Part shown: piece by piece, positions 28,817 through 37,740 of the stretch
How the letters are laid out: every line of letters begins with the position of its first letter
How positions within the stretch are numbered: the stretch's first letter is position 1
Assembly (NCBI RefSeq): GCF_026929975.1
Contig: NZ_JANHOK010000002.1
Span: 62,001-126,000, forward strand
Direction of reading: 5' to 3'
Origin: Bartonella sp. F02
Lineage (GTDB): Bacteria; Pseudomonadota; Alphaproteobacteria; Rhizobiales; Rhizobiaceae
Length of the DNA: 64,000 nt
Translations under genes and position numbers: made by a program
Notes under the pieces: generated by a model
Database searches by the model: none
The model's input: only the letters and a program-made list of their open reading frames with translations
Told to the model about the DNA's origin: nothing

Positions 28817-29358
28817 TCATTGAGTGTTTTATTTTTTTGATCTGGGATAAAGAGAGATGGTTCTTGCCGTCCTTCAATTGTAGCTGTAATTTCTGAATCT
28901 TCTAGATTTTGGTTTGCACAAGCAGAGGTTCTGTTTTCTGCGAATTCTTTTACATTGATAAAAGGAGTTGATTCCTCTGTGTTACTGGGGGAAGTATTGG
29001 TTTTTGTTATTGTTTCTTGTGTATCTCCTGAGGGTTTGCAATCGCTTTTTTGAGTGATGGGCTTTCCGATAATATTGGACTCTATTATAAGATCTTTTTG
29101 TCCGCCAACAAGAATTAAATGTTCTACATTATCACGACGGATCAAAACAAGATAACGTGTGCGATCAATGGCAATTGTATCACATACCGTTAAACGGAGT
29201 GAACGTTTTTCATTGTTATTATTCAATTCTTTTTTTTGAAAACGGCGTAAAAACATAATAACTACAGTAATTGCTAGAATAGCTATTATTAGAAACATAA
29301 AATTTGTTATTATGTTTTCCGTGGGGATACCCATTTGTTTTGATAGCCAGATATTCAT
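28813..29358 (-). CDS. FliO-like single-pass membrane protein
   Basis: A 181-residue protein starting at the ATG at 29358, which has an AGGA site; an upstream in-frame start at 29376 is less likely. One transmembrane helix (FMFLIIAILAITVVIMFL) lies near residues 22-40. It is followed by a compact domain LRLTVCDTIAIDRTRYLVLI and VEHLILVGGQKDLIIESN that matches FliO, a membrane factor for assembly of the flagellar export gate. The C-terminal 90 residues are Ser/Thr/Glu-rich and probably disordered. No other flagellar gene is in the window. Its position next to cckA suggests a conserved location; the function is uncertain. Confidence 0.7.
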   Translation of the reverse strand: MNIWLSKQMGIPTENIITNFMFLIIAILAITVVIMFLRRFQKKELNNNNEKRSLRLTVCDTIAIDRTRYLVLIRRDNVEHLILVGGQKDLIIESNIIGKPITQKSDCKPSGDTQETITKTNTSPSNTEESTPFINVKEFAENRTSACANQNLEDSEITATIEGRQEPSLFIPDQKNKTLND

Positions 29359-29566
29359 ATTACTTTTCCTGTACAATTGTGGAATTATTATTTTAAATTA
29401 ATAAAAGTTTGGAAGTACACCTTAAGAAGTCTGTTTAAATCATTAAATATGCTTTTAAAACATTAACTGATTTTTATTAAGTAAATATATCAGCTCCCTA
29501 TTTCATAAGAGAGATTATAAAGATAATTTATGATGAAGAAAACAGCTATGATCGAGGTAGATAAAA

Positions 29567-32110
29567 ATGAATAAAAATTTTAAAGATATTGAAAAATCAT
29601 TATCTGCTTCTATCCACTGTGGTACTTTGTTTTGGAGTAGTGTTTTTGTCATACTTTTTTTGTTTATGATAGGTTTTTTGGATATTTTTTATCCGCAAAG
29701 CTACTTCTATCAGGCTACTTTAGTATCAATTTTCGTTTTAGCAATCATAGGTGTGATTGCAATTTTGTTAATAGGGCTTGGTGCTTTAAGATACGAAACA
29801 ATACAGTTGCATAAGAAATTGGATTTTAGTTTTTTTAATGAAGTAGATGATGCAATTGTGATATCTGATATATCTGGTTTTGTGTATTATTCTAATAAAA
29901 ATTATCAAAAAATTTATACGTATAGACCTGAAGCCTCTTGTTATACAGTTCTTTCTGATCTTCCAGATGTTGATAAACTTTTATATCGTTTGAAAATCGC
30001 AGCATTTAATAATCATGCAGCTCAAGAAGAATTTAGGGTAGATCAGTCAATTTTTATTCACTCTACAGAAAAAAAATCCGTTTGGTACAATATTTCTATT
30101 CAGCCGATAACAAAGCGGAAAAAAAAGCTTTTATTATGGCGTATTTCTGATATTTCGCATTTGAAGATATGTCATGAATCTTTTTATTTGAATCTTCAAG
30201 AAGCTATTCATCATTTAGACCAAGCTCCTGTTGGATTTTTATCAATTAATGCAAAAGGAAATATTCTCTATTCGAATGCAGTTTTTGCTGAATGGTTTTC
30301 AATTGATTTAGCAAATTTTACAACTGAACAATACAGTTTTGATCAATTATTTTCTGATGTCGGAAATAATAAAACATGGAATGAGATTTGTCTTGAATAT
30401 GACAAATATCAAAGTTCAAACTGTTTTATGCCTTATATATTTTCTTTATGTTTTGTTTCAGAGATTGAAGACCGACAAATATTTAATTGTTTTATGTATG
30501 CGTCTTCTCTTATAGAAAATGACATTGTTTATCGTATGGTTCTTTTGCCACAACAGGTGCAAAAGAGCGAAAACAACGATCAATCAAAATTACTAAATGT
30601 ATTGCTAGAATATTTTGACTCTAGTCCTTTTGCTATAGCGGTGATGAACTCAAAAGGGCAATTTATCCATCTTAATAGCTCTTTTTCGTTATTGACAGGA
30701 TGTTCTGATAAAACAAAAAATCTTGACGATCTTATATCTCATCATGATCATGCGCAATTAGAGCGGATATTTTATAAAATTAGAACAAATAAAAATTATT
30801 TAACTCCGATAGAAACAATTTTGGAAAGTAATAAAGAATGTCATTTGCGTCTTTATTTTGCGCCTATAACGCAATATGATGATAATGTATCACAAGATTT
30901 TGTTATTTTATCTGTTATGGAAATAACAGAGCAAAAAACATTTGAAGATAAAATGGTGCAAAGCCAAAAAATGCAAGCTGTGGGTCAGCTTGCAGGTGGT
31001 ATTGCTCACGATTTTAATAATGTTTTAACAGCAATTTTAATGTCGTGTGATATTCTTTTAAATACGCACCGTAGTTTTGATCCAGCACATGCTGATCTAA
31101 TGAATATCAAAAATAATGCTAATCGTGCGGCCGCACTTGTTCAGCAACTATTGGCTTTTTCTCGAAAACAAACGCTTCGACCTGAGAAAGTTGATTTTAC
31201 GGAACTTTTATCAGATATCCGAAATCTTATTTTACCTCTTTTAGGAAATAATATTCAGTTAAAAATTATTCATGGAAGAGATTTGTGGAATGTTGAAGTT
31301 GATCAAGCTTCCTTTCAGCGTGTTATTATGAATTTAGTTATCAATGCACGTGATGCTATGTCTGATGGAGGTGTAATAACAATTACAACAAATAATATTA
31401 CAAAACAACAAAGTGCAGAATTTAATTATTCTGGTTTTGTTATTGGTGAATATATGCAATTAACTATTTCAGATACAGGAACTGGGATACCTGCTAAGAT
31501 ACAAGAAAAAATGTTTGAGCCATTCTTTACTACAAAAGAAGTTGGAAAAGGAACAGGGCTTGGTTTATCGATGGTGTACGGTATTATTAAACAGTCTGGA
31601 GGTTATATTTATTGTGATAGCCAAGAAGGGAAAGGAACAGCATTTCATATTTTCTTACCACGTTATGTTTCTGATAATAGTAATGAGATTTCTCAAAAAA
31701 TTGAAAAAACAAATGAATTGGAAAAAAATACAGATTTAACAGGTTCTGCGACTATTTTAATTGTTGAAGATGAAGATGCTGTTAGAATGGGTGGGGTGAG
31801 AGCACTTCAAATGAGGGGGTATAATGTTTTAGAAGCTGTAAGTGGTGTAGAAGCACTTGCTGTACTTGAAGAAAAGGAAGGAGCTATTGATCTTATTGTA
31901 TCTGACGTGGTTATGCCAGAAATGGATGGACCAACTTTTCTCAGAGAAGCGCGCAAAAAATATCCTGATATTAAATTTATTTTTGTTTCTGGGTATGCAA
32001 AAGATGCTTTTACCAAAAATCTTCCTGAAGATTCTGTTTTCGGGTTTTTATCAAAACCATTTACTCTCAAACAGTTAGCTTTAACAGTTAAAGAAATGCT
32101 AGAACAATAA
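29567..32110 (+). CDS. cckA: Hybrid sensor histidine kinase CckA
   Basis: CckA starts the phosphorelay that controls CtrA, the alphaproteobacterial cell-cycle regulator. The 847-residue protein has two N-terminal membrane helices (about residues 22-75), PAS-like regions, and a HisKA domain with the phospho-accepting His481 in GGIAHDFNN. The HATPase domain carries DTGTGIP and GKGTGLGLSM. A C-terminal receiver domain has Asp780 in SDVVMPEMDG and FLSKPF. The architecture is that of CckA from Rhizobiales. A GAGG site precedes the start. DivK, encoded 5.6 kb further on, regulates CckA indirectly through DivL in model species. Confidence 0.93.
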   Translation: MNKNFKDIEKSLSASIHCGTLFWSSVFVILFLFMIGFLDIFYPQSYFYQATLVSIFVLAIIGVIAILLIGLGALRYETIQLHKKLDFSFFNEVDDAIVISDISGFVYYSNKNYQKIYTYRPEASCYTVLSDLPDVDKLLYRLKIAAFNNHAAQEEFRVDQSIFIHSTEKKSVWYNISIQPITKRKKKLLLWRISDISHLKICHESFYLNLQEAIHHLDQAPVGFLSINAKGNILYSNAVFAEWFSIDLANFTTEQYSFDQLFSDVGNNKTWNEICLEYDKYQSSNCFMPYIFSLCFVSEIEDRQIFNCFMYASSLIENDIVYRMVLLPQQVQKSENNDQSKLLNVLLEYFDSSPFAIAVMNSKGQFIHLNSSFSLLTGCSDKTKNLDDLISHHDHAQLERIFYKIRTNKNYLTPIETILESNKECHLRLYFAPITQYDDNVSQDFVILSVMEITEQKTFEDKMVQSQKMQAVGQLAGGIAHDFNNVLTAILMSCDILLNTHRSFDPAHADLMNIKNNANRAAALVQQLLAFSRKQTLRPEKVDFTELLSDIRNLILPLLGNNIQLKIIHGRDLWNVEVDQASFQRVIMNLVINARDAMSDGGVITITTNNITKQQSAEFNYSGFVIGEYMQLTISDTGTGIPAKIQEKMFEPFFTTKEVGKGTGLGLSMVYGIIKQSGGYIYCDSQEGKGTAFHIFLPRYVSDNSNEISQKIEKTNELEKNTDLTGSATILIVEDEDAVRMGGVRALQMRGYNVLEAVSGVEALAVLEEKEGAIDLIVSDVVMPEMDGPTFLREARKKYPDIKFIFVSGYAKDAFTKNLPEDSVFGFLSKPFTLKQLALTVKEMLEQ

Positions 32111-32133
32111 TATATTTTTAACTGTTTAGATAA

Positions 32134-32166
32134 ACTATAATGATTTTTTTCAAAAATCATTATAGT
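32134..32166. terminator. Perfect 15-bp AT-rich hairpin between cckA and purN
   Basis: Arms 32134-32148 and 32152-32166 are perfectly complementary over 15 bp with a 3-base loop (TTC). It lies 24 bp after the cckA stop and about 100 bp before the purN stop on the opposite strand. It contains T and A runs near the loop but no T tail, so it may act as an RNA 3'-end stabiliser as well as a terminator. A second inverted repeat (32181-32189 with 32211-32219) follows. Confidence 0.65.
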
Positions 32167-32266
32167 GATCTATGAGTAAAATTGATTATATAAAAAATAG
32201 CTTTATCTTCATAATCAATAAAAAATGAATGACTTTTTAAAGAAATATTTTATATATGTTATTGAT

Positions 32267-32878
32267 TTAAAAAGATAAAAGCTGTTGCTGAAAATCAGTT
32301 ATTTTATTATTCTTGTTTATGAATGTCTTTACAGCTTCAGGGTAAAGTTTATGTTCAGCTTTAAGAACGCGTTGCGCTAAACTATCAGCAGTATCGTTTG
32401 AACATACTGGAACAGCGGCTTGAGCAATAATTTTACCTGCATCCATTTCTTCTGTCACAATATGAACGGTACAGCCAGTAATTTTAACACCTGCTTGTAA
32501 AACTCTTTCATGGGGATTTAAACCTTTAAATGAAGGTAAAAGAGAAGGGTGAATGTTTAGAATTCGTCCTTCATAAAAATTTATAAAATATGCAGAAATA
32601 AGACGCATATAACCTGCAAGACAGATAAGATCCGGCTGATATTGTTCTAAAATTGTAAGGATAGCTTTTTCGTGTGTTTCTCTTGTTGGATAATTTTTTC
32701 GATCCACAATATGAATGGATAGACCATTATCACGTGCTTTTTGGATGCCTGCAGCATGCGAGTTGTCACAAATAACTGCAGCAATTTCAGCAGGATACTC
32801 AGCTTGTTGACTCGCTTTAGCGAGAGAGACCATATTGCTTCCATTGCCAGAAATAAAAACAATAATTTGCTTTTTCAT
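32267..32878 (-). CDS. purN: Phosphoribosylglycinamide formyltransferase PurN
   Basis: PurN transfers a formyl group from 10-formyltetrahydrofolate to GAR, the third purine step. The 203-residue protein has the N-terminal phosphate loop ISGNGSNM and the catalytic triad Asn108, His110 ([13 protein letters not shown]) and Asp146 (EEMDAGKI). It overlaps the purM stop by 4 bp, so purM and purN are translationally coupled. The normal length and complete active site make this call firm. Confidence 0.97.
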   Translation of the reverse strand: MKKQIIVFISGNGSNMVSLAKASQQAEYPAEIAAVICDNSHAAGIQKARDNGLSIHIVDRKNYPTRETHEKAILTILEQYQPDLICLAGYMRLISAYFINFYEGRILNIHPSLLPSFKGLNPHERVLQAGVKITGCTVHIVTEEMDAGKIIAQAAVPVCSNDTADSLAQRVLKAEHKLYPEAVKTFINKNNKITDFQQQLLSF

Positions 32879-33960
32879 AAGTTAAGTGTACCTTTATAGA
32901 TAATTTTTTTACCTTGATTTTTTATTAAAGTACCAAGGAGAATAGCTGTTTCCCCTTGAGTTTCGAGTTCCTTTAGGATGGTTTCAGCTGAATTTTGCGC
33001 GACAATAACAATCATGCCAATACCACAGTTGAATGTTCGTAACATTTCTGTTGTTGTTACTCCACCTTGTTTAGCAATCCATGAAAATACTGGTGGAATG
33101 TTAATAGCAGAAAGATTAATTTCAGCGCAAAGAGAAGAGGGAAGTACACGTGGAATATTCTCAGAAAACCCACCTCCCGTTATGTGAGCTAGAGCTTTGA
33201 TTCCTATGTCGTTTCTTATAATTGGTAAGAGTGATTTTACATAAATTTTAGTTGGTATCAAAAGCGATTCGCCAAGATTTATTTGAGGATTAAAAGGAGC
33301 GGGTTGATCCCACTTAAGATTGTTTTGTTCAACAATTCGTCTAACAAGAGAAAAACCGTTAGAATGAATTCCAGAGGAATGAAGACCTAAAATAATATCT
33401 CCTTCCACAAGATTTGGGGAGGGCAATAATGTGCTACGTTCAGCTGCACCTACTGCAAAGCCTGCTAAGTCATAATCTCCTTCAGCGTACATTCCAGGCA
33501 TTTCTGCCGTTTCTCCACCTATAAGAGCTGCCCCTGCTTGCTGGCATCCTTTTGCAATTCCAGAAATAATTGAAACACCTTGTTCAGCATCAAGTTTTCC
33601 AGTTGCAAAATAATCGAGGAAAAATAGTGGTTCAGCTCCTTGTACAATTAAATCATTGACACACATGGCTACAAGATCAATGCCAATGCTATTATGGATA
33701 CCAACTTCAATAGCGATTTTTAATTTTGTACCAACACCATCATTGGAGGCTACAAGAATGGGATCAGTATATCCGGCAGCTTTTAAATCAAATAAACCGC
33801 CAAATCCTCCAATTTCGGTGTTTGCTCCTATTCGTTTTGTTGAACGAATATAAGGTTTAATTTTTTCTACCATAGCATTGCCCATATCAATATCAACGCC
33901 GGCTTCTGCATAGGTAAGGCTATTATTAGATTTATTATTTACTGAATGTTGATTGCTCAT
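32875..33960 (-). CDS. purM: Phosphoribosylformylglycinamidine cyclo-ligase PurM
   Basis: AIR synthetase, which closes the imidazole ring using FGAM, the product of PurLQS. The 361-residue protein shows [20 protein letters not shown] at the N-terminus, [26 protein letters not shown] and [11 protein letters not shown], all typical of the AIRS family. It overlaps purN by 4 bp. Two perfect tandem copies of an 11-bp sequence lie about 25 bp upstream of its start and may be regulatory. Confidence 0.97.
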   Translation of the reverse strand: MSNQHSVNNKSNNSLTYAEAGVDIDMGNAMVEKIKPYIRSTKRIGANTEIGGFGGLFDLKAAGYTDPILVASNDGVGTKLKIAIEVGIHNSIGIDLVAMCVNDLIVQGAEPLFFLDYFATGKLDAEQGVSIISGIAKGCQQAGAALIGGETAEMPGMYAEGDYDLAGFAVGAAERSTLLPSPNLVEGDIILGLHSSGIHSNGFSLVRRIVEQNNLKWDQPAPFNPQINLGESLLIPTKIYVKSLLPIIRNDIGIKALAHITGGGFSENIPRVLPSSLCAEINLSAINIPPVFSWIAKQGGVTTTEMLRTFNCGIGMIVIVAQNSAETILKELETQGETAILLGTLIKNQGKKIIYKGTLNL

Positions 33961-33984
33961 TGGAGCCTTCCTTATGGAAAATCA

Positions 33985-34006
33985 GATGTTGATATGATGT
34001 TGATAT
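33985..34006. repeat. Tandem 11-bp repeat upstream of purM
   Basis: GATGTTGATAT occurs twice in direct tandem (33985-33995 and 33996-34006). The 11-bp period is about one helical turn, which would put two protein sites on the same face. It may instead be a replication-slippage duplication; nothing in the sequence separates the two. Confidence 0.5.
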
Positions 34007-34123
34007 TATGCATGCCACGACAGAGCTATCTCTGCAAGAGGTATTAATATTGAACACCCAAGAAATAAATGATTGTTTGCTTGACCCAAATGAAAGAAAC
34101 TGCATAATTCTTTATAGAGATTT

Positions 34124-34154
34124 TTTGAAATCTTTATAAATTTGAAATCTTTAT
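34124..34154. repeat. 14-bp direct duplication upstream of the permease gene
   Basis: TTTGAAATCTTTAT occurs at 34124-34137 and again at 34141-34154, a 17-bp offset. It lies about 60-90 bp before the permease start, in the likely promoter region. Confidence 0.5.
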
Positions 34155-34212
34155 GAAGAAGATATTTAAGTTGTTAATATGAATAAGATATTAGATAGTT
34201 ACAACACGACCA

Positions 34213-35367
34213 ATGAAAAAGAAAATTAGTGAGAATAAAATTCAAGATTATTATATAGGTTATACACAAGTTCCATTATCAAACAGTATAAAAAAACAGA
34301 TCTTTTTTTGGTTGGGAACATTATTTTTTTTCCTTTCCTTTATGTATATTTTTGGATCAGTTTTACTTCCTTTTATAGTGGGAATTGTCTTAGCCTATTT
34401 TTTAAATCCAATTGTTCAACTTCTTGAAAAGATTGGTATTCGTCGTGTTTTTGGTACAGTGCTGATTACTGTATTTATTATTGTTGTTTTTGTAACGTCT
34501 TTAATTCTTTTGATTCCCATTATTAGTTGGCAAATACAACAATTTGTCAGTAATGGTTTGCCGATTTATATTAATCGCATTCAAACTTTTTTAGTTGAGT
34601 ATGATTTTAATTGGGTAAGGCGTTATTTTGGTAGTGATCCGGGTGAATTCCAAGCTAATATTAAAGCACTTTTAGGGCAAAGTTCTGATTTTATCGCCTC
34701 TCTTTTAAATTCACTTTTAAAATCAGGGAAGTCTATAGTGAGCATTGTGAGTCTCTTTACTGTAGCGCCTGTGGTAGCATTTTATATGTTGTTAGATTGG
34801 CCGCGTATGGTTGAAGCTGTTGATTCGTGGATACCGCGTGATCATGTTGAGACTGTTCGTGATATTTTTTATAAAATGGATCGAGCTGTTGCTGGTTTTA
34901 TTCGTGGGCAAGGAACAGTTTGTTTAATACTCGGGGCGTATTATGCTATTGCTTTAACTATTCTTGAACTCAATTTTGGTCTTTTGATTGGTTTATTTGT
35001 AGGGCTCATTAGTTTTATCCCGTACATCGGCACAATGAGTGGTTTTGTTTTATCTGTTGGTGTTGCATGGGTTCAATTTTATCCCAATGAGTGGATTTGG
35101 ATTGTTGTTGTTATAATTGTTTTTCTCATTGGTCAGTTTGTTGAAGGTTATATTCTTCAACCAAAACTTGTTGGTTCATCAGTTGGTCTTCATCCAGTAT
35201 GGTTGATGTTTTCATTGTTTGCTTTTGGTTCTTTGTTTGGTTTTACGGGTATGCTTGTTGCTGTTCCTGCTGCTGCTGCCGTTGGTGTTTTGGTTCGTTT
35301 TGCTCTTCACACTTATCTTAGTTCTCGAATGTATTCGCAAAATGAGGATTTGGAGCCGCTAGAATGA
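34213..35367 (+). CDS. AI-2E family transporter (PerM-like permease)
   Basis: A 384-residue polytopic inner-membrane protein of the AI-2E/PerM family with about eight hydrophobic helices, including a long N-terminal pair and the conserved C-terminal GQFVEGYILQPKLVGSSVGL segment followed by PVWLMFSLFAFG. Family members export autoinducer-2 or take part in Na+/H+ exchange, and most are uncharacterised. It overlaps hdaA by 4 bp (ATGA). This permease-hdaA pairing is common in Rhizobiales, but a shared function has not been explained. Confidence 0.88.
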   Translation: MKKKISENKIQDYYIGYTQVPLSNSIKKQIFFWLGTLFFFLSFMYIFGSVLLPFIVGIVLAYFLNPIVQLLEKIGIRRVFGTVLITVFIIVVFVTSLILLIPIISWQIQQFVSNGLPIYINRIQTFLVEYDFNWVRRYFGSDPGEFQANIKALLGQSSDFIASLLNSLLKSGKSIVSIVSLFTVAPVVAFYMLLDWPRMVEAVDSWIPRDHVETVRDIFYKMDRAVAGFIRGQGTVCLILGAYYAIALTILELNFGLLIGLFVGLISFIPYIGTMSGFVLSVGVAWVQFYPNEWIWIVVVIIVFLIGQFVEGYILQPKLVGSSVGLHPVWLMFSLFAFGSLFGFTGMLVAVPAAAAVGVLVRFALHTYLSSRMYSQNEDLEPLE

Positions 35368-36053
35368 ATGAGTGTCAAACACAGTTGCCTCTAGATTTTT
35401 CTTATGAACCAGTTTTTACATTCGATGATTTAGTCGTTACAGATAGTAATCGGATGGCTTTTCAATTGATTAATCATTGGCCAAATTGGGTTTTTCCTGT
35501 TGCTGTCTTGGTTGGAAATAGAGGGTCTGGAAAGACGCATTTTTCTAGTGTATGGGCACAAAAAGCCAATGCTTTAAGCATTCACAATGATGAAATTGAT
35601 CAAGCAATTTCTTTAGTATCTTCAGGAAAATCGTTCTTAATTGAAGATATTGATGCGCGTGAAATTAGCGAAACAGGACTTTTTCATTTAATTAATAGTA
35701 TTAAACAAGCGAATCTGGATAAGATTCAAGCGACCTTATTGATTACTGCACGTAAATTACCATCAGCATGGAATTTAAAATTAAATGATTTAAAAAGTCG
35801 TCTTAATTCGGTTACATTAGTTACGATTGAACAACCTGATGATACTTTATTAACAGCTATCGCTTTTAAAATTTTTTCTGATCGGCAAATTGTTGTTCAG
35901 CCAGATGTTATCCATTATCTTGTGAGTCGCTGTGAGAGATCTTTATTTTCATTAAGACGTGTTATTGATTCCATTGATCGTTTAGCTTTACAAAAAAAAA
36001 GAAAAATAACCCGCGCTGTTGTTGGAGAAGTTCTTAATATGCATACTTGGTAA
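35364..36053 (+). CDS. hdaA: DnaA regulatory inactivator HdaA
   Basis: A 229-residue DnaA-related AAA+ protein without the DnaA DNA-binding domain. The N-terminal QLPLDF (residues 7-12) fits the beta-clamp-binding motif that Hda proteins use to dock on the replication clamp. Walker A is GNRGSGKT (51-58) and Walker B is FLIEDID near 92-98. C-terminal arginine-rich helices follow (SRCERSLFSLRRVIDSIDRL). With the clamp it stimulates ATP hydrolysis by DnaA and limits re-initiation. It is translated with the upstream permease and followed by tRNA-Pro. Confidence 0.9.
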   Translation: MNECQTQLPLDFSYEPVFTFDDLVVTDSNRMAFQLINHWPNWVFPVAVLVGNRGSGKTHFSSVWAQKANALSIHNDEIDQAISLVSSGKSFLIEDIDAREISETGLFHLINSIKQANLDKIQATLLITARKLPSAWNLKLNDLKSRLNSVTLVTIEQPDDTLLTAIAFKIFSDRQIVVQPDVIHYLVSRCERSLFSLRRVIDSIDRLALQKKRKITRAVVGEVLNMHTW

Positions 36054-36237
36054 AAGAATGAGGCAATCGAAGAATTGTTTTTTGAATTTTATTATAGAAA
36101 ATCATGTAACTTGAAAAAAAAGTATATAGAGAAGTCTTCAATCTATAAGAAAATATAATAAAATTTAAAAAAAAGTGTGTTTAGCTCTTGCACTTCTGTT
36201 GTGAAAATTTTAGGGAAGGTATGTCGAATAAAAATGA

Positions 36238-36314
36238 CGGAGCGTAGCGCAGCCTGGTAGCGCACCTGATTTGGGATCAGGGGGTCGTAGGTTCGAATCC
36301 TATCGCTCCGACCA
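36238..36314 (+). tRNA. tRNA-Pro (TGG)
   Basis: A 77-base cloverleaf: acceptor CGGAGCG pairs with CGCTCCG, the anticodon loop carries TGG, the T-loop GTTCGAATC is standard, and the 3' CCA is encoded. The anticodon arm CCTGA/TCAGG is perfect. Confidence 0.96.
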
Positions 36315-36404
36315 TTTTTATTTTGATCGGGATAATGAAGCTGTTAGATAATATGTATTCAGAAGGTGTTGTTTATATGTTTCATCATCTAAAGGAAGAA
36401 AACC

Positions 36405-36710
36405 ATGGTTGCACGTATCTATAGTCCAGCAAAAACTGCAATGCAGTCAGGGAAAGCGAATACTGGTTTTTGGATTCTTCAATATGAACCAGAACAAGCG
36501 AAAATGCTTGAACCTCTTATGGGGTACACCGCAACATCTGATATCAATAGTCAGGTAAAAATTCGCTTTAAAATGAAGGAAGAGGCAATTGCTTTTGCCG
36601 TAAAAAATTCTATTCCTTATCGTGTAGAAAAATCATGTAAAATTTCGCGACGAGCTATTTCATATTCTGATAATTTTCGTTGTGATCGTCAGCAGTCTTG
36701 GACACATTAA
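36405..36710 (+). CDS. NADH dehydrogenase accessory subunit, NDUFS4 family
   Basis: A 101-residue protein of the conserved complex I region shared with mitochondrial NDUFS4 (18 kDa subunit). Its N-terminus VARIYSPAKTAMQSG, the WILQYEP strand, MGYTATSD and the KEEAIAFAVKNSIPYRVE helix-strand match the family. In Paracoccus and mitochondria the subunit sits near the NADH-binding arm and helps assembly. It is encoded between two tRNA genes, about 10 kb from nuoA. A GGAAG site precedes the start. Confidence 0.9.
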   Translation: MVARIYSPAKTAMQSGKANTGFWILQYEPEQAKMLEPLMGYTATSDINSQVKIRFKMKEEAIAFAVKNSIPYRVEKSCKISRRAISYSDNFRCDRQQSWTH

Positions 36711-36720
36711 ATGATCGATT

Positions 36721-36797
<77 letters not shown>

Positions 36798-37740
36798 ATT
36801 ATCAATAGAATCAATGAGATGATCACAGTTCGCCAGGGTGTGAAAGTGACGTTTCATTTCATGAAATGATCATGTTTATTATATTTTTGATTATCCTTGA
36901 TTTTGTGTGCTTTTATGGACGCACCCAGTAATATTTTCACTCAGTTGAAAAAGTAGATTATAAAAGAGCTAAAAAATTCCTATTATTCGTAACCACTTTA
37001 AATTATTAGTTTTGTCATTTGTAATTCTTGATATTTTTATTAAAAAGAGTGTTTCGTATATAATGGTTGTGTGTGTAAGTAGATAAATTTTTGAATATCA
37101 GAGTCAGAAAGAGATAAAATAGCGATTGTTAATTTAAAGTTTTAAGATGAATGAAATGACAGAAAATAAGATGGAAATAATCACTAAAGCGAGAGTTCTT
37201 GCTGAATGCGAAAAAAAACCACGTAGGTGGTATGTTCGTGAGTGCATGGAAATTCAAAAAGAAAAACTGATTGCAAACTTCTGTTCTCTAACCTTGAAAA
37301 AATGCTAATAAAATCAAATTATTATTTTGTATAAAATTAGAAATCAAAACTTGTCGGGATCATCATCAAGTTTGTAGAATCAAGTATGCAGAATTTTTTA
37401 TACTTTTTGATTCTTTTTATTTATCTTTTCAAATTATACATTAAATATTTAAAATATCCTTTGAAGCAATTTTTTTAAAAATCACGAGGATAATTTTTTA
37501 TTTTATTAGATGATTTTATGATGAGAACTATCGAAGATATTGATAGAAAAGTCATCTATTAATTAAAAACTTATAGTGGTAATGTTAATTCCAAAAGTAT
37601 TTTTAGTTTTTATTCTTGTTCAGTTTGAAAAGATATTTTTATCGCAAGCACTACGAATTCTTTATAGTTTATAATTTTTTTATTATTTTATTTTAGCTAA
37701 GCGATAATGTACCTTAATTTATAAAGGGTGGAGTTATTTA
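36798..37740. other. 943-bp spacer between tRNA-Arg and divK
   Basis: The longest gap in the window. It contains a 12-bp palindrome ATTTCATGAAAT (36856-36867), two copies of ATGATCA (36819-36825 and 36866-36872) and a 53-codon frame at 37147-37308. The rest is AT-rich with no recognised RNA or protein signal, and a decayed gene is likely. The divK promoter must lie in its right part. Confidence 0.4.
37147..37308 (+). CDS. Possible 53-residue orphan protein or gene remnant
   Basis: The frame starts ATG at 37147 and ends with TAA at 37308. The product is charged and not low-complexity, unlike other chance frames nearby, with a segment KARVLAECEKKPRRWYVREC rich in Lys, Arg, Glu and Cys. The ribosome binding site is weak (AAAG). 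I do not recognise the family. It may be a real small protein, a remnant of a longer gene, or chance. Confidence 0.3.
   Translation: MNEMTENKMEIITKARVLAECEKKPRRWYVRECMEIQKEKLIANFCSLTLKKC

Noticed and set aside
29400-29480. Possible CtrA binding sites (TTAA-N7-TTAA) upstream of cckA
   Set aside because: Several TTAA half sites are present but their spacings are 4, 8 or 9 bases; none has the required 7.
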